A stretch of DNA of 64,000 nt from Gracilimonas sp. GTDB taxonomy: Bacteria; Bacteroidota; Rhodothermia; Balneolales; Balneolaceae. Both the position numbers and the translations under genes were made by a program. The stretch lies in the NCBI RefSeq assembly GCF_017641085.1, contig NZ_JAEPPI010000001.1:124001-188000 (forward strand). The letters run 5' to 3'. Shown one piece after another: positions 43,654 to 53,800 of the stretch; position 1 is the stretch's first letter, and the number at the start of each line of letters is the position of its first letter. The notes under the pieces are model-generated. The model did no database searches, was not told the origin of the DNA, and was given only the letters and a program-made list of their open reading frames with translations.

Positions 43654-44550
43654 ATGGAAATAGGAAATATTTACGAATTAGTAACCGGAAAAGTAGAAGA
43701 ATGGTTGACTACCATCATCGAGATGCTGCCAAACCTTGCAGTAGCGTTACTGGTCGTCATCGTTTTTTATGCCATAGCCAAGGGGATACGGAAATTTGTT
43801 GGCAAAGTACTTTCCAAAGTTACGACCAACAAAACTGTAACTGGATTAGCCCAAACCGTATTGGGAGTTTTGGTAATTGGTATCGGGGTATTTATTGCGC
43901 TTAGTATTCTGAACCTGGATGGTATGGTAACCAGCTTGCTTGCCGGTGCAGGTATTATTGGACTGGCTTTAGGTTTTGCCTTTCAGGATATCGCCTCGAA
44001 TTTTATTTCGGGCGTATTGTTATCGGTTCGCCACCCATTTGGAATAGGTGATATCATAGAAACCAACGACCTATTTGGAACCGTAGAGAAGTTAAATCTG
44101 AGAAATACGGTTATACGCACCCCACAGGGACAAATAATTTATGTGCCCAATAAAGTGGTGTACGAAAACCCATTTGTAAACTATACCAAGAACGGAGAGC
44201 GAAGAATAGACTTGGCCTGCGGTGTTTCCTATGGAGATGACCTTGAAAAAGCACGGGAAGTAGCCATTGAAGCCATCGAACAACTGGATATGAGAGACAC
44301 ATCAAAAGATGTTGAGCTCTATTTTGATGAGTTTGGCGGTAGTTCGGTAAACTTTAAAATTCGCTTCTGGATAGCATTCGAAAAGCTGCCTCAATATTGG
44401 GGTGCTCAAAGTGAAGCGATTATTGCGCTGAAAAAAGCATTTGATAAGAACGACATTATGATTCCATACCCGATCCGAACGCTGGATTTCGGAATCAGAG
44501 GTGGAGAAAAACTGAATGCCTCCATGGTTAACAATGGAAGTAACGCTTAG
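43654..44550 (+). CDS. MscS-type mechanosensitive channel
   Basis: A 298-residue channel with three membrane helices. The pore helix is GAGIIGLALGFAFQDIASNFISG (broken: GAGIIGLALGFAF and ASNFISG), and the beta domain includes GDIIETNDLFGTVEKLNLRNT. The C-terminal alpha/beta region is complete. It opens under hypo-osmotic shock to release solutes. Its last codons overlap, by 4 bp, the end of the convergent outer-membrane gene. Confidence 0.94.
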   Translation: MEIGNIYELVTGKVEEWLTTIIEMLPNLAVALLVVIVFYAIAKGIRKFVGKVLSKVTTNKTVTGLAQTVLGVLVIGIGVFIALSILNLDGMVTSLLAGAGIIGLALGFAFQDIASNFISGVLLSVRHPFGIGDIIETNDLFGTVEKLNLRNTVIRTPQGQIIYVPNKVVYENPFVNYTKNGERRIDLACGVSYGDDLEKAREVAIEAIEQLDMRDTSKDVELYFDEFGGSSVNFKIRFWIAFEKLPQYWGAQSEAIIALKKAFDKNDIMIPYPIRTLDFGIRGGEKLNASMVNNGSNA

Positions 44551-45812
44551 AAGCGTGGGTTAATCACGTTGTTATAAACAGAGCCGAAGTTGAACTCAAA
44601 CCCGAATGAGCCACCGTATTCATATGAGGTGGCTTGTTGGGATAAATTAAGCAGTCGTTCTTCCTCGGTTAAATCGCCGGCGGGCAGACTCAGCTGATCG
44701 TTGATCAAAGAGTATCGTGCGGAAAAGAAAATGGAGAGCCCACGTACGATTCTCATATTTACCCGGAACCCCATATTGACTCGGTTTTTGCTGAAGTCGT
44801 GCATGTAATTTCCGGCATCAAGCCAGCCATAAATACCACCCCAGGGCTGCGTGAAATCTGTTCTGATCGTCAGCTCCTGTCTCCATAAGAACTCCTCGTC
44901 TTTGTTGAAAATGGTGGTTTCGCTGTAATCATAATAAGATCCGAGAATACCATATCGGAAGGTTACCTCTCGTCGGTTATGCTCTCTGTAAGGGAACAGG
45001 CTGTACTCGATGGAGGGTGTTGCCCCAATACTTAAATCAATGTTATTCTGGGTTGATGACTCGGCCCGCTGATAGGCACCTACCGTCCAGTGATCCCCTA
45101 AGCTAAAGGCCTGCAAGCCAAAAAACCTTTGGTTCTCTGTGATGTAAATATCCGTTGTTTCTTTTCCGGTGCTGTCTTCAGAAGTAAAACTGCGACGCCG
45201 GTAATTCTGATTATAATTGAAATTGATTTTCCACTGGTCGGTAATACGGCGTGCATCAACATTTCCGTTTAGCCTGAGGTTGCCCTGCGACTGCTCACCG
45301 TCAAAGTCGGTGCTGGCTCTCACCCGAAACACCCAACTGTTCCAGGGATCGGCTTCACTTATTACGGTACTTTCGCTTAAGGATCCGGAAAAATTTACGT
45401 TCAGATCAGAAAGAACTTCACGTCCGGCAAGGAAATAAACCAGTCCCAGTTTCACGTGCTTTACGAGGCGTCGGCGCATTTCGTCGTTAGTATCTGATTT
45501 AGGGCTCACAAAAGTGAGGATTTGAGATTTATCCTCGATAAAACCCTGCCCCATAAAATTCAGGGTATGCTCCCAGCCGCCGCTTCCTGTTTGCTGAAGG
45601 GTTACCAGAAGGTGAACTTCGGCATCCGATTGATCGCGCACAAAATTAATGAAATTCACTTCAGAACGAACATAACTTCCGTTACACCCCCGGCAATCTA
45701 AATACACATTGAGGGTTTGCTTCTCCTCAGGAACGTCAGTGGTCTCCGATTGTGCGAGTGAACATATGGGGGTCAGTAAAAAAAGTAAGAGCAGGGTGTG
45801 CCTAAAGTTCAA
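44547..45812 (-). CDS. Putative outer-membrane beta-barrel protein
   Basis: A 421-residue protein with signal peptide (TPICSLAQ, about residue 21). A short N-terminal domain contains DCRGCNG, then alternating strands with many aromatic residues (YYDYSETTIF, WLDAGNYMHDF, IFFSARYSL) and a final Phe, typical of barrels assembled by BamA. The CxxC near residue 40 is unusual for a barrel. I cannot name the family. Possibly a barrel with an N-terminal periplasmic domain of unknown role. Confidence 0.6.
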   Translation of the reverse strand: MNFRHTLLLLFLLTPICSLAQSETTDVPEEKQTLNVYLDCRGCNGSYVRSEVNFINFVRDQSDAEVHLLVTLQQTGSGGWEHTLNFMGQGFIEDKSQILTFVSPKSDTNDEMRRRLVKHVKLGLVYFLAGREVLSDLNVNFSGSLSESTVISEADPWNSWVFRVRASTDFDGEQSQGNLRLNGNVDARRITDQWKINFNYNQNYRRRSFTSEDSTGKETTDIYITENQRFFGLQAFSLGDHWTVGAYQRAESSTQNNIDLSIGATPSIEYSLFPYREHNRREVTFRYGILGSYYDYSETTIFNKDEEFLWRQELTIRTDFTQPWGGIYGWLDAGNYMHDFSKNRVNMGFRVNMRIVRGLSIFFSARYSLINDQLSLPAGDLTEEERLLNLSQQATSYEYGGSFGFEFNFGSVYNNVINPRF

Positions 45813-45971
45813 TGTCTTAAAGAAAAAGCTTGAAAATTTATTTCATCTAAAATACGAAATGAACAATTCAGGCTTTGAAAAAAACTTAAAAAAGAATGTA
45901 AATGAAATTTACGGATAAGTGATCCTTAGATAGTAACGGAAGGCTGTTCAAGGGCTGTTATTCAATGAAAA

Positions 45972-46721
45972 CTAATGGCCGATTAGAATCTGGAAAGCAC
46001 TCATGGCAAGGATAGCCAGTGTAACCCAAAGCCCAACTTTTTTGGGAGAACACTGTTCAAGTGCCTCAGGAATCAGGTCAGCAAAAACCATCCAGATCAT
46101 GGCCCCGGCGGCAAAGCCCAGGCCGAAGGGAAGGTATTCTTTAAAAACCTCAACAAACAGGAAAGCGGGGATAGCCATTAACGGTTGGGGCAGGCTCGAA
46201 AAAATACTCCAAAGCACAGCCTTAAAAGCTGAAGTTCCCTGAGGAACCATAACCAGGCTGATAGCCAATCCCTCCGGGATGTTATGCACAGCAATAGCGA
46301 TAGCGATGAAGACTCCAAACTCCATCGTGTTGGCAAACGAAACGCCCACACTCACTCCCTCAGCAAAGGAGTGAACGGTCATGATACCCAGGAAAAGCAG
46401 CATCTGTTTGCGCTTTCCGGTAAGAAGATCTTCAACGCCGACCTCCGTTCGGCCCTCCATCCATCGATTGGCTAATACCACCAAAATCACGCCGCCCAGC
46501 ATCCCGCCTAGTGTCATCCATTGGTCGATGTCATACCCTTCCATGATAAGGCTGAAACTGGCGGCGAGCATCAACCCGGAAGCAGCGGCATTGGATTTAC
46601 CCAACAGGGAAGGAGAAATATCCTTGATAAAAAAGAAAGGCAGAGCTCCCAAGCCGGTAGTAACCGCCGTGAGCAGCGCATACAAAAAAACTTTGGTGAT
46701 GGGGAGCGAGAGTAATTCCAT
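45972..46721 (-). CDS. ZIP-family divalent metal transporter
   Basis: A 249-residue inner-membrane protein with eight helices. Metal-binding motifs HSFAEG (about 117-122) and HNIPEG (about 144-149) are those of the ZIP/ZupT family, importing Zn2+ and possibly Fe2+, Mn2+ or Co2+. It is divergent from the OprB-like porin gene across about 100 bp. Confidence 0.93.
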   Translation of the reverse strand: MELLSLPITKVFLYALLTAVTTGLGALPFFFIKDISPSLLGKSNAAASGLMLAASFSLIMEGYDIDQWMTLGGMLGGVILVVLANRWMEGRTEVGVEDLLTGKRKQMLLFLGIMTVHSFAEGVSVGVSFANTMEFGVFIAIAIAVHNIPEGLAISLVMVPQGTSAFKAVLWSIFSSLPQPLMAIPAFLFVEVFKEYLPFGLGFAAGAMIWMVFADLIPEALEQCSPKKVGLWVTLAILAMSAFQILIGH

Positions 46722-46823
46722 AATTCTATATTAGGACGGCAAAGATAGAAATCAGGCCATTGATTCCCTAGGCAACCTTGTAATTCCTGACAGTTTAAAG
46801 ACAGTCAAAATAAAGATAGTGGG

Positions 46824-48164
46824 GTGGTGAATGATCAATCCACTAATCACATTGAAAAAGATGATTCTTCAAAAGTTCACAAACCAGCAAAAAGCTTGAT
46901 TACTCAACTAGCATCTCTCGGCAAATCCGGATTATTATTCACTCTTATTTTATTTCTGCAAACGGCAGGAATATTTGCTCAACAAGCAGAAGAGAATGCG
47001 GCCAGTCCGTTTGAAGTCAGTGTAAGTTACACCGGAGATTTATTCGGAAATGTAGCCGGAGGGAATGAGACCGGTATCCGTTATTTTGATAACATTGATG
47101 TAAACATGCAGGTAAACTTCGATCAGCTTCCGCTTGGGCTTTCGGGCACAACCTTTTATGTGTACGGTATCGGGAATCAGGGCGGAAGCATCAGCGGACT
47201 CGCCGGAGACCTGCAGGGGATAAGTAACATTGAGGCCGAAAACTCCTGGCGTATTTTTGAAATATGGGTGCAGAAAAAATTCTTTCTCGCCAACAGCTCC
47301 ATCCTCTTAGGGCTGTATGACATTAACTCCGAGTTTAACGTTCTGAACAGCAGCCTTTTATTCCTGAACAGCTCACATGGCTTAGATCCTACCATAGCGC
47401 TAAGCGGAGTGCTTGGCCCATCCACTTTTCCATACACCTCACTTGCCGCTCGTTTAAAAATAAATCCCTTTAGTGGGTTGTATATGCAGGCGGCTGTTTT
47501 AGACGGAGTGCCATCCGATCCGGGCAATACCAGAGGAACAAAAATTTACCTCCGGGAACGGGATGGAGTTTTTGTGATTGGGGAAATCGGGTTTCAGTCG
47601 CTGAGAGATAACAGCCTGCAGATGCGAAACCGGGTTACACGCCTTCAGAACATGCTGGATCCTGGTGTGGTCGGTAATAATAAAATTGCGATAGGGGGAT
47701 GGTTTTACGGTAATGAGCGAAGTACCTGGGAAGTGACCGGTTTTAGGGAGCAGGAGTTTGGGTTCTATGCACTGGGCGAGTACGAGATATTTTCAAATAC
47801 ATCAACATCACCACGAAGCCTGAGGGCTTTTTTCAGAGCCGGTGCAGTGAATCCGGACATTAATATGCTGAATGGATTTTTAGGTGGTGGATTTGTTTTT
47901 GACGGGTTGATACCGGGTCGCCCGGGTGATCAAACCGGTTTAGCGGTAGCTCATGCAATGGCAAGCCCTGAATACCGAAGCGTTACCTACCTGAATAGCT
48001 ATAAACCTGAAAAAGCAGAAACCAATATTGAGTTTACGCATCAATTCGCGTTAAATGATTATGTTCAGGTTCAGGGAAACGCCCAATATGTTCTTAATCC
48101 CGGCCTTGATGCAACGCTGGATGATGCCGTTGTTGTTGGGGCCCGCCTTGTAATTGGGTTTTAA
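46824..48164 (+). CDS. OprB-like carbohydrate porin
   Basis: A 446-residue outer-membrane porin. A hydrophobic signal (about 36-53, LLFTLILFLQTAGIFAQ) is preceded by a long polar N-terminus, so the GTG start at 46824 may be upstream of the true one; no ATG is available. The barrel shows EVSVSYTGDLFGNVAGG, IWVQKKFFLANSSILLGLYD and ends ARLVIGF. OprB-family porins admit sugars and similar solutes. It is followed 19 bp later by a second porin gene. Confidence 0.85.
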   Translation: MVNDQSTNHIEKDDSSKVHKPAKSLITQLASLGKSGLLFTLILFLQTAGIFAQQAEENAASPFEVSVSYTGDLFGNVAGGNETGIRYFDNIDVNMQVNFDQLPLGLSGTTFYVYGIGNQGGSISGLAGDLQGISNIEAENSWRIFEIWVQKKFFLANSSILLGLYDINSEFNVLNSSLLFLNSSHGLDPTIALSGVLGPSTFPYTSLAARLKINPFSGLYMQAAVLDGVPSDPGNTRGTKIYLRERDGVFVIGEIGFQSLRDNSLQMRNRVTRLQNMLDPGVVGNNKIAIGGWFYGNERSTWEVTGFREQEFGFYALGEYEIFSNTSTSPRSLRAFFRAGAVNPDINMLNGFLGGGFVFDGLIPGRPGDQTGLAVAHAMASPEYRSVTYLNSYKPEKAETNIEFTHQFALNDYVQVQGNAQYVLNPGLDATLDDAVVVGARLVIGF

Positions 48165-48183
48165 CCGATAACCAACATCTATT

Positions 48184-49224
48184 ATGAAACCTTCAAAAAA
48201 GCTTTTTCCAACTCTGTTGCTGGCTGTAACCTTCAGCCTGTTAAACTTTTCAGCTGTGGCACAGGACGATTCATCTTTTATGGACGAACTTCGAGAGTTG
48301 TTTAAAAATGAATCACTGTCTGTGGGAGCCTTGGTTCAGGTTCAGGGTTTGTATGATTTTGATGATCAGTCACCTGCTTCATCCCGTAGTTTCTCACTTC
48401 CTACCGCACGAATAAAGCTAAGCGGAAAGCTGGACGGTGGCTTCAACTATGTAGTTCATTTTGATGCAGCCGACAATCCCATTCTGTTGGATGCTACCGC
48501 TGGATATAGCTTAAACAATGCATTTAATGTAACCGCCGGCGCCCAAAAACCGGGGATTAGTGCAGAGTTTCTGAAAGGTCCTCAGGATCTCGATTTTGTG
48601 AGCCGCTCGCAGGTAGTTAAGGCGTTGGCAGAAAACCGGGATATCGGAGTGAGGGTGCATGGCCGCTTCGATCAGGGTTTGGGCTACTCTCTTGGGATGT
48701 TCAATGGAAACAACCTGCAGCCCAATGACAACGATGCCTTCTACTATGCCGGCCGGTTATCTTTTAATGCTGAATTTAATGACGGGACCAACCTAGCTTT
48801 AGGGGCAAACGGATCCTATGGTGAGCAAGATAATAAATCCATAGCCGCGGGTACGATCCCTTTCATAGATGGAGAGTATGCTATTTTCGGAGGAGATTTA
48901 CGGGTTGAGAACAGCGGATTTATCATGGGTGGAGAGTTCCTTTCTGCATTGATTGACTACAATCAGTCCGGCGAATTTGATGATACGATAATGGGGTATC
49001 AGGTAACGGGCGGGTTTAAATTTCTTGAAAAAGCACAGTTTTTAGTGCGCTGGGATAGTTTTCAATCAGAAGATATCCCTGCCCTAAACAGCGACGAGAT
49101 TGTGATCGCATTGAACTATCTGCCCACAGAGCAAACGAAAATCAGGCTGAATTATATATTTCCACCAGAACAAGCTGAGCTGGAAAATCACCGTATTGCC
49201 ATGAATTTCCAGATTGGCTTCTAA
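48184..49224 (+). CDS. Phosphate-selective (OprO/OprP-like) porin
   Basis: A 346-residue outer-membrane barrel with signal peptide (SAVAQ, near residue 27). Features are SFSLPTARIKLSGKL, FNYVVHFDAADNP, and GAQKPGISAEFLKGP with LDFVSRSQVV, and it ends FQIGF. It probably passes anions such as phosphate or oxyanions. It is operonic with the OprB-like porin and its end overlaps the convergent lgt gene by 4 bp. Confidence 0.85.
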   Translation: MKPSKKLFPTLLLAVTFSLLNFSAVAQDDSSFMDELRELFKNESLSVGALVQVQGLYDFDDQSPASSRSFSLPTARIKLSGKLDGGFNYVVHFDAADNPILLDATAGYSLNNAFNVTAGAQKPGISAEFLKGPQDLDFVSRSQVVKALAENRDIGVRVHGRFDQGLGYSLGMFNGNNLQPNDNDAFYYAGRLSFNAEFNDGTNLALGANGSYGEQDNKSIAAGTIPFIDGEYAIFGGDLRVENSGFIMGGEFLSALIDYNQSGEFDDTIMGYQVTGGFKFLEKAQFLVRWDSFQSEDIPALNSDEIVIALNYLPTEQTKIRLNYIFPPEQAELENHRIAMNFQIGF

Positions 49225-50054
49225 GGATTTGCCGGAGACGTCGAATAGCTGCTCCAGTCCACTCTTTTAAGCACGATGTATAAACCAATCAAAACGAGGG
49301 GGATGCTGAGAAGCTGTCCCATGTTGAAGATCCAATCGCTGGCAAAATTAGCCTGTGGAATTTTGGTGTACTCCAGGAGGAACCGACCGGAGAACAGCAG
49401 GATTAAAAACATCCCAAACAATGAACCTTCGGGTGGATGCGCTTTATACTTTTTGTAGATGTACCAAAGAACCGCAAATACGAGCAGGCAAAGAATAGCT
49501 TCATACAACATAGTAGGGTGGCGTGGAATGGTACCGGCAGGTCCGGGAAGGTTGGTGAAAACAATACCCCAGGAGACGTCGGTGGCATGTCCGTAAATTT
49601 CAGAATTGAAGAAATTTCCCGTTCTGATAAAAGCACCGCCCACGGCTGTGGGAATTACAACGCGGTCAGCCAGCCACCAGAAACTCATTTTCGGGGCTTT
49701 TTTACTCTGGTAATACATGGCCACAATAATACCGATGGCTGCACCGTGGCTTGCCAATCCGCCATTCCAAATAGCCAGCACCTGATCTAAATTCCGCAGA
49801 TAATAGGAGGGATCATAAAAAATAACGTGGCCGAGGCGAGCACCAATCACGGTTCCCACTAAAATCCAGGTGAGAATACTTTCCATTTCCTCGACTTTAC
49901 GACCACCGTCTTTCCACAATTTCACACCAAAGAAATAGCCGGAAACAAAAGCTCCGGCAAACATCAACCCATACCAACGGGGTGCAATAGGGCCAATGGA
50001 AAAGATTTCAGGGTCGATGCCCCATGTCAGGTTTTGCAATAATGCGATGATCAT
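49221..50054 (-). CDS. lgt: Prolipoprotein diacylglyceryl transferase
   Basis: A 277-residue inner-membrane enzyme adding a diacylglyceryl group to the lipobox Cys. Seven hydrophobic segments; the catalytic loop GGAFIRTGNFFNSEIYG includes the essential Arg and RTGNFFNSE. Several lipoproteins in this window (serpin, small lipoprotein, hydrolase) are possible clients. Confidence 0.95.
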   Translation of the reverse strand: MIIALLQNLTWGIDPEIFSIGPIAPRWYGLMFAGAFVSGYFFGVKLWKDGGRKVEEMESILTWILVGTVIGARLGHVIFYDPSYYLRNLDQVLAIWNGGLASHGAAIGIIVAMYYQSKKAPKMSFWWLADRVVIPTAVGGAFIRTGNFFNSEIYGHATDVSWGIVFTNLPGPAGTIPRHPTMLYEAILCLLVFAVLWYIYKKYKAHPPEGSLFGMFLILLFSGRFLLEYTKIPQANFASDWIFNMGQLLSIPLVLIGLYIVLKRVDWSSYSTSPANP

Positions 50055-50196
50055 TAAGTCAGGTTTAAGAAAGTTCAGCAGAAAATAACAGCACTGACGG
50101 GAAAGTGAAACTAAAAGCTAATTTATTAACTCATTTTTTACACCAAATGCCTATACTTGATTAAAGACAAAACAGGGAACAAAAAGGGAAGTTAGT

Positions 50197-50850
50197 TTGC
50201 AGGAAGATCGCAGATTTGTCCGGCCAAGAAAGCAGTTGGTAGAAACGCTACGCAAAAAAGGTATCGAAGATGAGCGTGTGTTAATGGCTATCGGGAAGAT
50301 ACCGCGGCATAAATTGATTGACACCGCCCTGCACACCAAAGCCTATAACGACACTGCTCTCCCAATCGGGATGGGCCAAACCATCTCTCAGCCCTTCACG
50401 GTGGCAGCTCAAACCGAATTGCTGAATATTGAGAAAGGCGAAAAGATTTTAGAAATCGGAACGGGCTCCGGCTACCAGTGTATGGTTTTGTGTGAACTTG
50501 GAGCGGATGTATATAGTGTAGAACGCCACAAAGAGCTCTATCACCGGGCGAAGGAAGCTCTTCACGAATTAGGTTATCGAGCCATGCTGAAAGTGGGTGA
50601 TGGAACATTGGGTTGGTCCACCTACGCGCCTTATGATGGTATTGTTGTGACTGCAGGAGCTCCCGTTGTGCCGGACGACCTCGTACAGCAATTGGCCATT
50701 GGCGGCCGGTTAGTAATTCCGGTGGGGGACGACACCAAGCAGATGATGTTGCGCATAACACGGGTTTCCGAAAATGAATATGAGCGTGAAGAACTGGCTG
50801 ATTTTAAATTTGTACCGCTTATCGGCGAAAAAGGATGGGGTGGCTCGTAG
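50197..50850 (+). CDS. pcm: Protein-L-isoaspartate O-methyltransferase
   Basis: A 217-residue SAM-dependent repair enzyme. GMGQTISQPFTVA and ILEIGTGSGYQ (motif I) identify PIMT, and VGDGTLGW continues the SAM site. It uses a TTG start at 50197 (no ATG before the conserved region). It is followed, with overlap, by a DUF368 gene, as if co-translated. Confidence 0.9.
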   Translation: MQEDRRFVRPRKQLVETLRKKGIEDERVLMAIGKIPRHKLIDTALHTKAYNDTALPIGMGQTISQPFTVAAQTELLNIEKGEKILEIGTGSGYQCMVLCELGADVYSVERHKELYHRAKEALHELGYRAMLKVGDGTLGWSTYAPYDGIVVTAGAPVVPDDLVQQLAIGGRLVIPVGDDTKQMMLRITRVSENEYEREELADFKFVPLIGEKGWGGS

Positions 50851-51986
50851 TGACTGAACCGGAGCAAACGTCAACCCCACCCAAAGACACCACCACTTTT
50901 AAAGAAGCACCGTTTTTAGCTCTCAAAGGCTTTTTGATGGGATCGGCGGATATTGTGCCGGGCGTAAGTGGCGGAACCATGGCCCTGATTGTGGGTATTT
51001 ACGAACGCCTGTTGAATGCCATTAAAAGCGTGAACGGTAATTTCATAAAGCTTTTTTTCACGCTGAAATGGAAAGCGGCGTTTAAAGAAATCCATATCTT
51101 TTTCCTGGCATTTCTGTTTTTGGGGATCTTTTCAGCGTTGGCCTTTTTCACCAAAGTAGTGCCGCTGCAGGTGTATATGTTTACCCATCCCGAAATTGTG
51201 TATGGACTCTTTTTCGGGTTGATTGTAGGCTCTATCTACATTTTGATTAAAGCTCTTGAGCGGTTCACTAAAACAGAACTATTGATGCTGGTGCTGGGTA
51301 TGGCCTTTGGAATCTGGATCGTATCTCTGGTTCCGGCCGATACGCCTGAACATCCGGCCTTTGTATTTTTGAGTGGCAGTATCGCCATTTGTGCCATGAT
51401 TTTGCCGGGTATCTCCGGTTCGTACCTGTTGCTCATTATGCGGAAATATGATTACCTGCTTTCTGAAATTGGGAAGTTGGGCGGTGTGGAAACAGTGGAT
51501 GGTTTGATTGGCTTGCTGCCTTTTGTGTTAGGAGCTGTTGTTGGTTTAGCTGCTTTTTCGAGATTTCTTTCCTGGTTGCTTTCAAAATATCATTCCCAAA
51601 CCATAGCCGTGTTAATCGGCTTTCTGATTGGTTCCCTATATGTGATTTGGCCCTACCAACACAGGGATTTTGTGCAGCGCGCAGAAGTAACACAGGTGGA
51701 ATATATGAATCACCCCAAAGTGCAGGAGCTGATGGAAAATCCACCAAACACAAACCTGCCGGAATATGAGCGCATCGGAGAAATCAGGAATGCTGATTCT
51801 ACTTTTGAGGAGATGAAACAGGTAGAGATTGAGACAGTTAAAAATAAGCTGATCAAATCAGAACCGTTTATCCCGGGCTGGTTGGGTGCCAAACCCGGCG
51901 ACGACCCCAATGTGTGGGGCGGTATCATCGGGATGTTGGTTGGAGTTATTTTAGTGGGAGGCCTGGACCGGCTCCGCGATAAATAA
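50835..51986 (+). CDS. DUF368 membrane protein (undecaprenyl-phosphate translocase family)
   Basis: A 383-residue polytopic protein with the signature GSADIVPGVSGGTMALIVGIYERL and a second inverted-repeat copy AICAMILPGISGSYLLLIM. DUF368 proteins have been shown in other bacteria (PopT) to return undecaprenyl phosphate across the membrane for wall and polymer synthesis. The ATG at 50835 overlaps pcm by 16 bp; a GTG at 50850 is an alternative. The C-terminal part includes a polar insertion (about 285-355) before the last helix. Confidence 0.88.
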   Translation: MGWLVVTEPEQTSTPPKDTTTFKEAPFLALKGFLMGSADIVPGVSGGTMALIVGIYERLLNAIKSVNGNFIKLFFTLKWKAAFKEIHIFFLAFLFLGIFSALAFFTKVVPLQVYMFTHPEIVYGLFFGLIVGSIYILIKALERFTKTELLMLVLGMAFGIWIVSLVPADTPEHPAFVFLSGSIAICAMILPGISGSYLLLIMRKYDYLLSEIGKLGGVETVDGLIGLLPFVLGAVVGLAAFSRFLSWLLSKYHSQTIAVLIGFLIGSLYVIWPYQHRDFVQRAEVTQVEYMNHPKVQELMENPPNTNLPEYERIGEIRNADSTFEEMKQVEIETVKNKLIKSEPFIPGWLGAKPGDDPNVWGGIIGMLVGVILVGGLDRLRDK

Positions 51987-52056
51987 AGATGGAACATTAC
52001 AGGGCGCTAACTTATTTTATTATTAGAGTTAGTTATTCAACAAAAAAGGAGTAGCT

Positions 52057-53037
52057 ATGAATGTGGAGCGCGTGTTAATTCCAACCGATCTTTCCGAGAA
52101 ATCCAATGCGGCATTAAAGTCAGCAGATCTCTTTATAGATAAATTCGACTGCACTGTTGATTTGATGCATGTCATACCTTTGTCAAAATATTTAGGCGAC
52201 AGTTTTGATAAAATCGGGGTGCCACTGAGTATGGATAAAGACGTATATCCCAAACTCATTGAAAACCAGCGGAAGGAACTCAGTGCCTTTGCGAATGAGC
52301 ACATCAAAAAGAAAGATAAGCGCGGAGAGTATATTGTAAATATTGACCGCAAGCCATCAGACTCCATTCTCCGCCAAATTGAGAAAGGGAACTATGATTT
52401 GGTCATAATGAGTGCGAAGGGGGATCATTTCGCTGATTTCTTCCACGGCAGTGCTACCGATAAAGTAATTCGTCGCTCCAAAACACCGGTACTTACGCTA
52501 TCCAAGAAAATGGTATCGGATCATATAAATACCATTGTTGTGCCGTGCGACTTTTCCAGCCATTCACTGGCTGCCATCCCATTGGCATTTGATGTAGCCC
52601 AGAAATTCGGGGCCAAACTTGAGCTGCTGAATGTGATCGAAATGTATGCTCACGATGTGCACGGTGTTGAACCCACCACCATAGGTGTAGATGAAGAAGC
52701 TGTTTACGGTGGTCTTAAAGGCCGCTTAAAAAGCTTTTTTGATGATTATGATGAGTATAACTTTTCGGTGGAAGATGGTGAAACCGACTTTCAGGATGTA
52801 TTAGTGCATCACGGAAATGGGGAAGAAAATCGCATTGGGTTTAAGACCATTATTCTGAAATCCATCGCTGCTCACCACGAAATCATCGAATACGCAAACG
52901 AAAATGCCGACCTGGTGGTAATGAGTACCCACGGCCGCACCGGACTCTCCCGCATGCTGCTGGGTTCCACCACCGAACAGGTAATTCAACACCTGGAGAA
53001 GCCGCAGATAACCATTAAGCCGGAGTTGAAGAAATAG
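52057..53037 (+). CDS. Tandem universal stress protein
   Basis: A 326-residue cytoplasmic protein with two UspA domains (about 1-150 and 155-325). The first begins RVLIPTDLSEKSNAAL, the second TIVVPCDFSSHSLAAI, and the C-terminal part carries STHGRTGLSRMLLGSTTEQVI, the ATP-binding GxxG(9)GS type motif. Usp proteins act under stress or low energy. Solo gene, 32 bp upstream of a phosphatase gene. Confidence 0.9.
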   Translation: MNVERVLIPTDLSEKSNAALKSADLFIDKFDCTVDLMHVIPLSKYLGDSFDKIGVPLSMDKDVYPKLIENQRKELSAFANEHIKKKDKRGEYIVNIDRKPSDSILRQIEKGNYDLVIMSAKGDHFADFFHGSATDKVIRRSKTPVLTLSKKMVSDHINTIVVPCDFSSHSLAAIPLAFDVAQKFGAKLELLNVIEMYAHDVHGVEPTTIGVDEEAVYGGLKGRLKSFFDDYDEYNFSVEDGETDFQDVLVHHGNGEENRIGFKTIILKSIAAHHEIIEYANENADLVVMSTHGRTGLSRMLLGSTTEQVIQHLEKPQITIKPELKK

Positions 53038-53069
53038 GGTGTTTTTTGATAAAACTGATTCTTAGTTAA

Positions 53070-53687
53070 ATGAAGCAACTATTCATCATCCGACACGGAG
53101 AGACGGATAACAATAAACAGCATATTATTCAGGGAAGGAGCCTGGATGCATCCATCAATGAGTTGGGGCAATTGCAGGCAGAGGCTATTCGTGATGCCCT
53201 TGAACCCTATGACTTACATAAAATTGTAGCAAGCGGATTGCGCAGAACTCACGAAACGGCACAACCTTTGGCATCCCAAAGAAAGCTGGATATACATAAA
53301 TACCCGGAACTCGATGAGATTAATTTTGGCGTTCTCGAGGGAAAGGTTTTTACCGAAATTAAAGATGAGGTCATGGAAGTGCATGAAAAATGGAAAAGCG
53401 GAAATGTAGATTATGCTCCTGAACATGGAGAATCTCCCCGCGAAACCTATGCAAGAGCCAATGCCAAAGTAGAGGAGGTCCTGGAGTCATCAACCGGGGA
53501 AAGCATTGTGTTTATGATTCATGGTCGACTAACCCGTATTTTATTATCCGAATGGCTGGGGTACGGATTAAAGAACATGCACAAAATTGAACATCAAAAC
53601 GGCGCCATCAACCATCTTACCTGGCACGATGGAAAGTTTAAAGCCGTGGAGCTCAATAAAACCGACCACCTGATGGAGTTGGTCTGA
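53070..53687 (+). CDS. Histidine phosphatase family protein
   Basis: A 205-residue phosphoglycerate-mutase-like enzyme with RHGET (8-12), ASGLRRTHETA and FMIHGRLTR for the second His. The Glu in FGVLEGK fits the acid. Cofactor-independent phosphomonoesterases of this type include cobalamin or sugar phosphatases; the substrate cannot be decided. A class-typical length without extra domains. Confidence 0.88.
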   Translation: MKQLFIIRHGETDNNKQHIIQGRSLDASINELGQLQAEAIRDALEPYDLHKIVASGLRRTHETAQPLASQRKLDIHKYPELDEINFGVLEGKVFTEIKDEVMEVHEKWKSGNVDYAPEHGESPRETYARANAKVEEVLESSTGESIVFMIHGRLTRILLSEWLGYGLKNMHKIEHQNGAINHLTWHDGKFKAVELNKTDHLMELV

Positions 53688-53800
53688 CCGGTTTATTCTT
53701 ATCATCCTGCTTCCATTATTTCCTTATATTCAAAGTCTGTAAAAGAACCATTTCAGCCTGCTTTGGGTTTTATGATCGAAAGCAAAATTAACTGATATTT

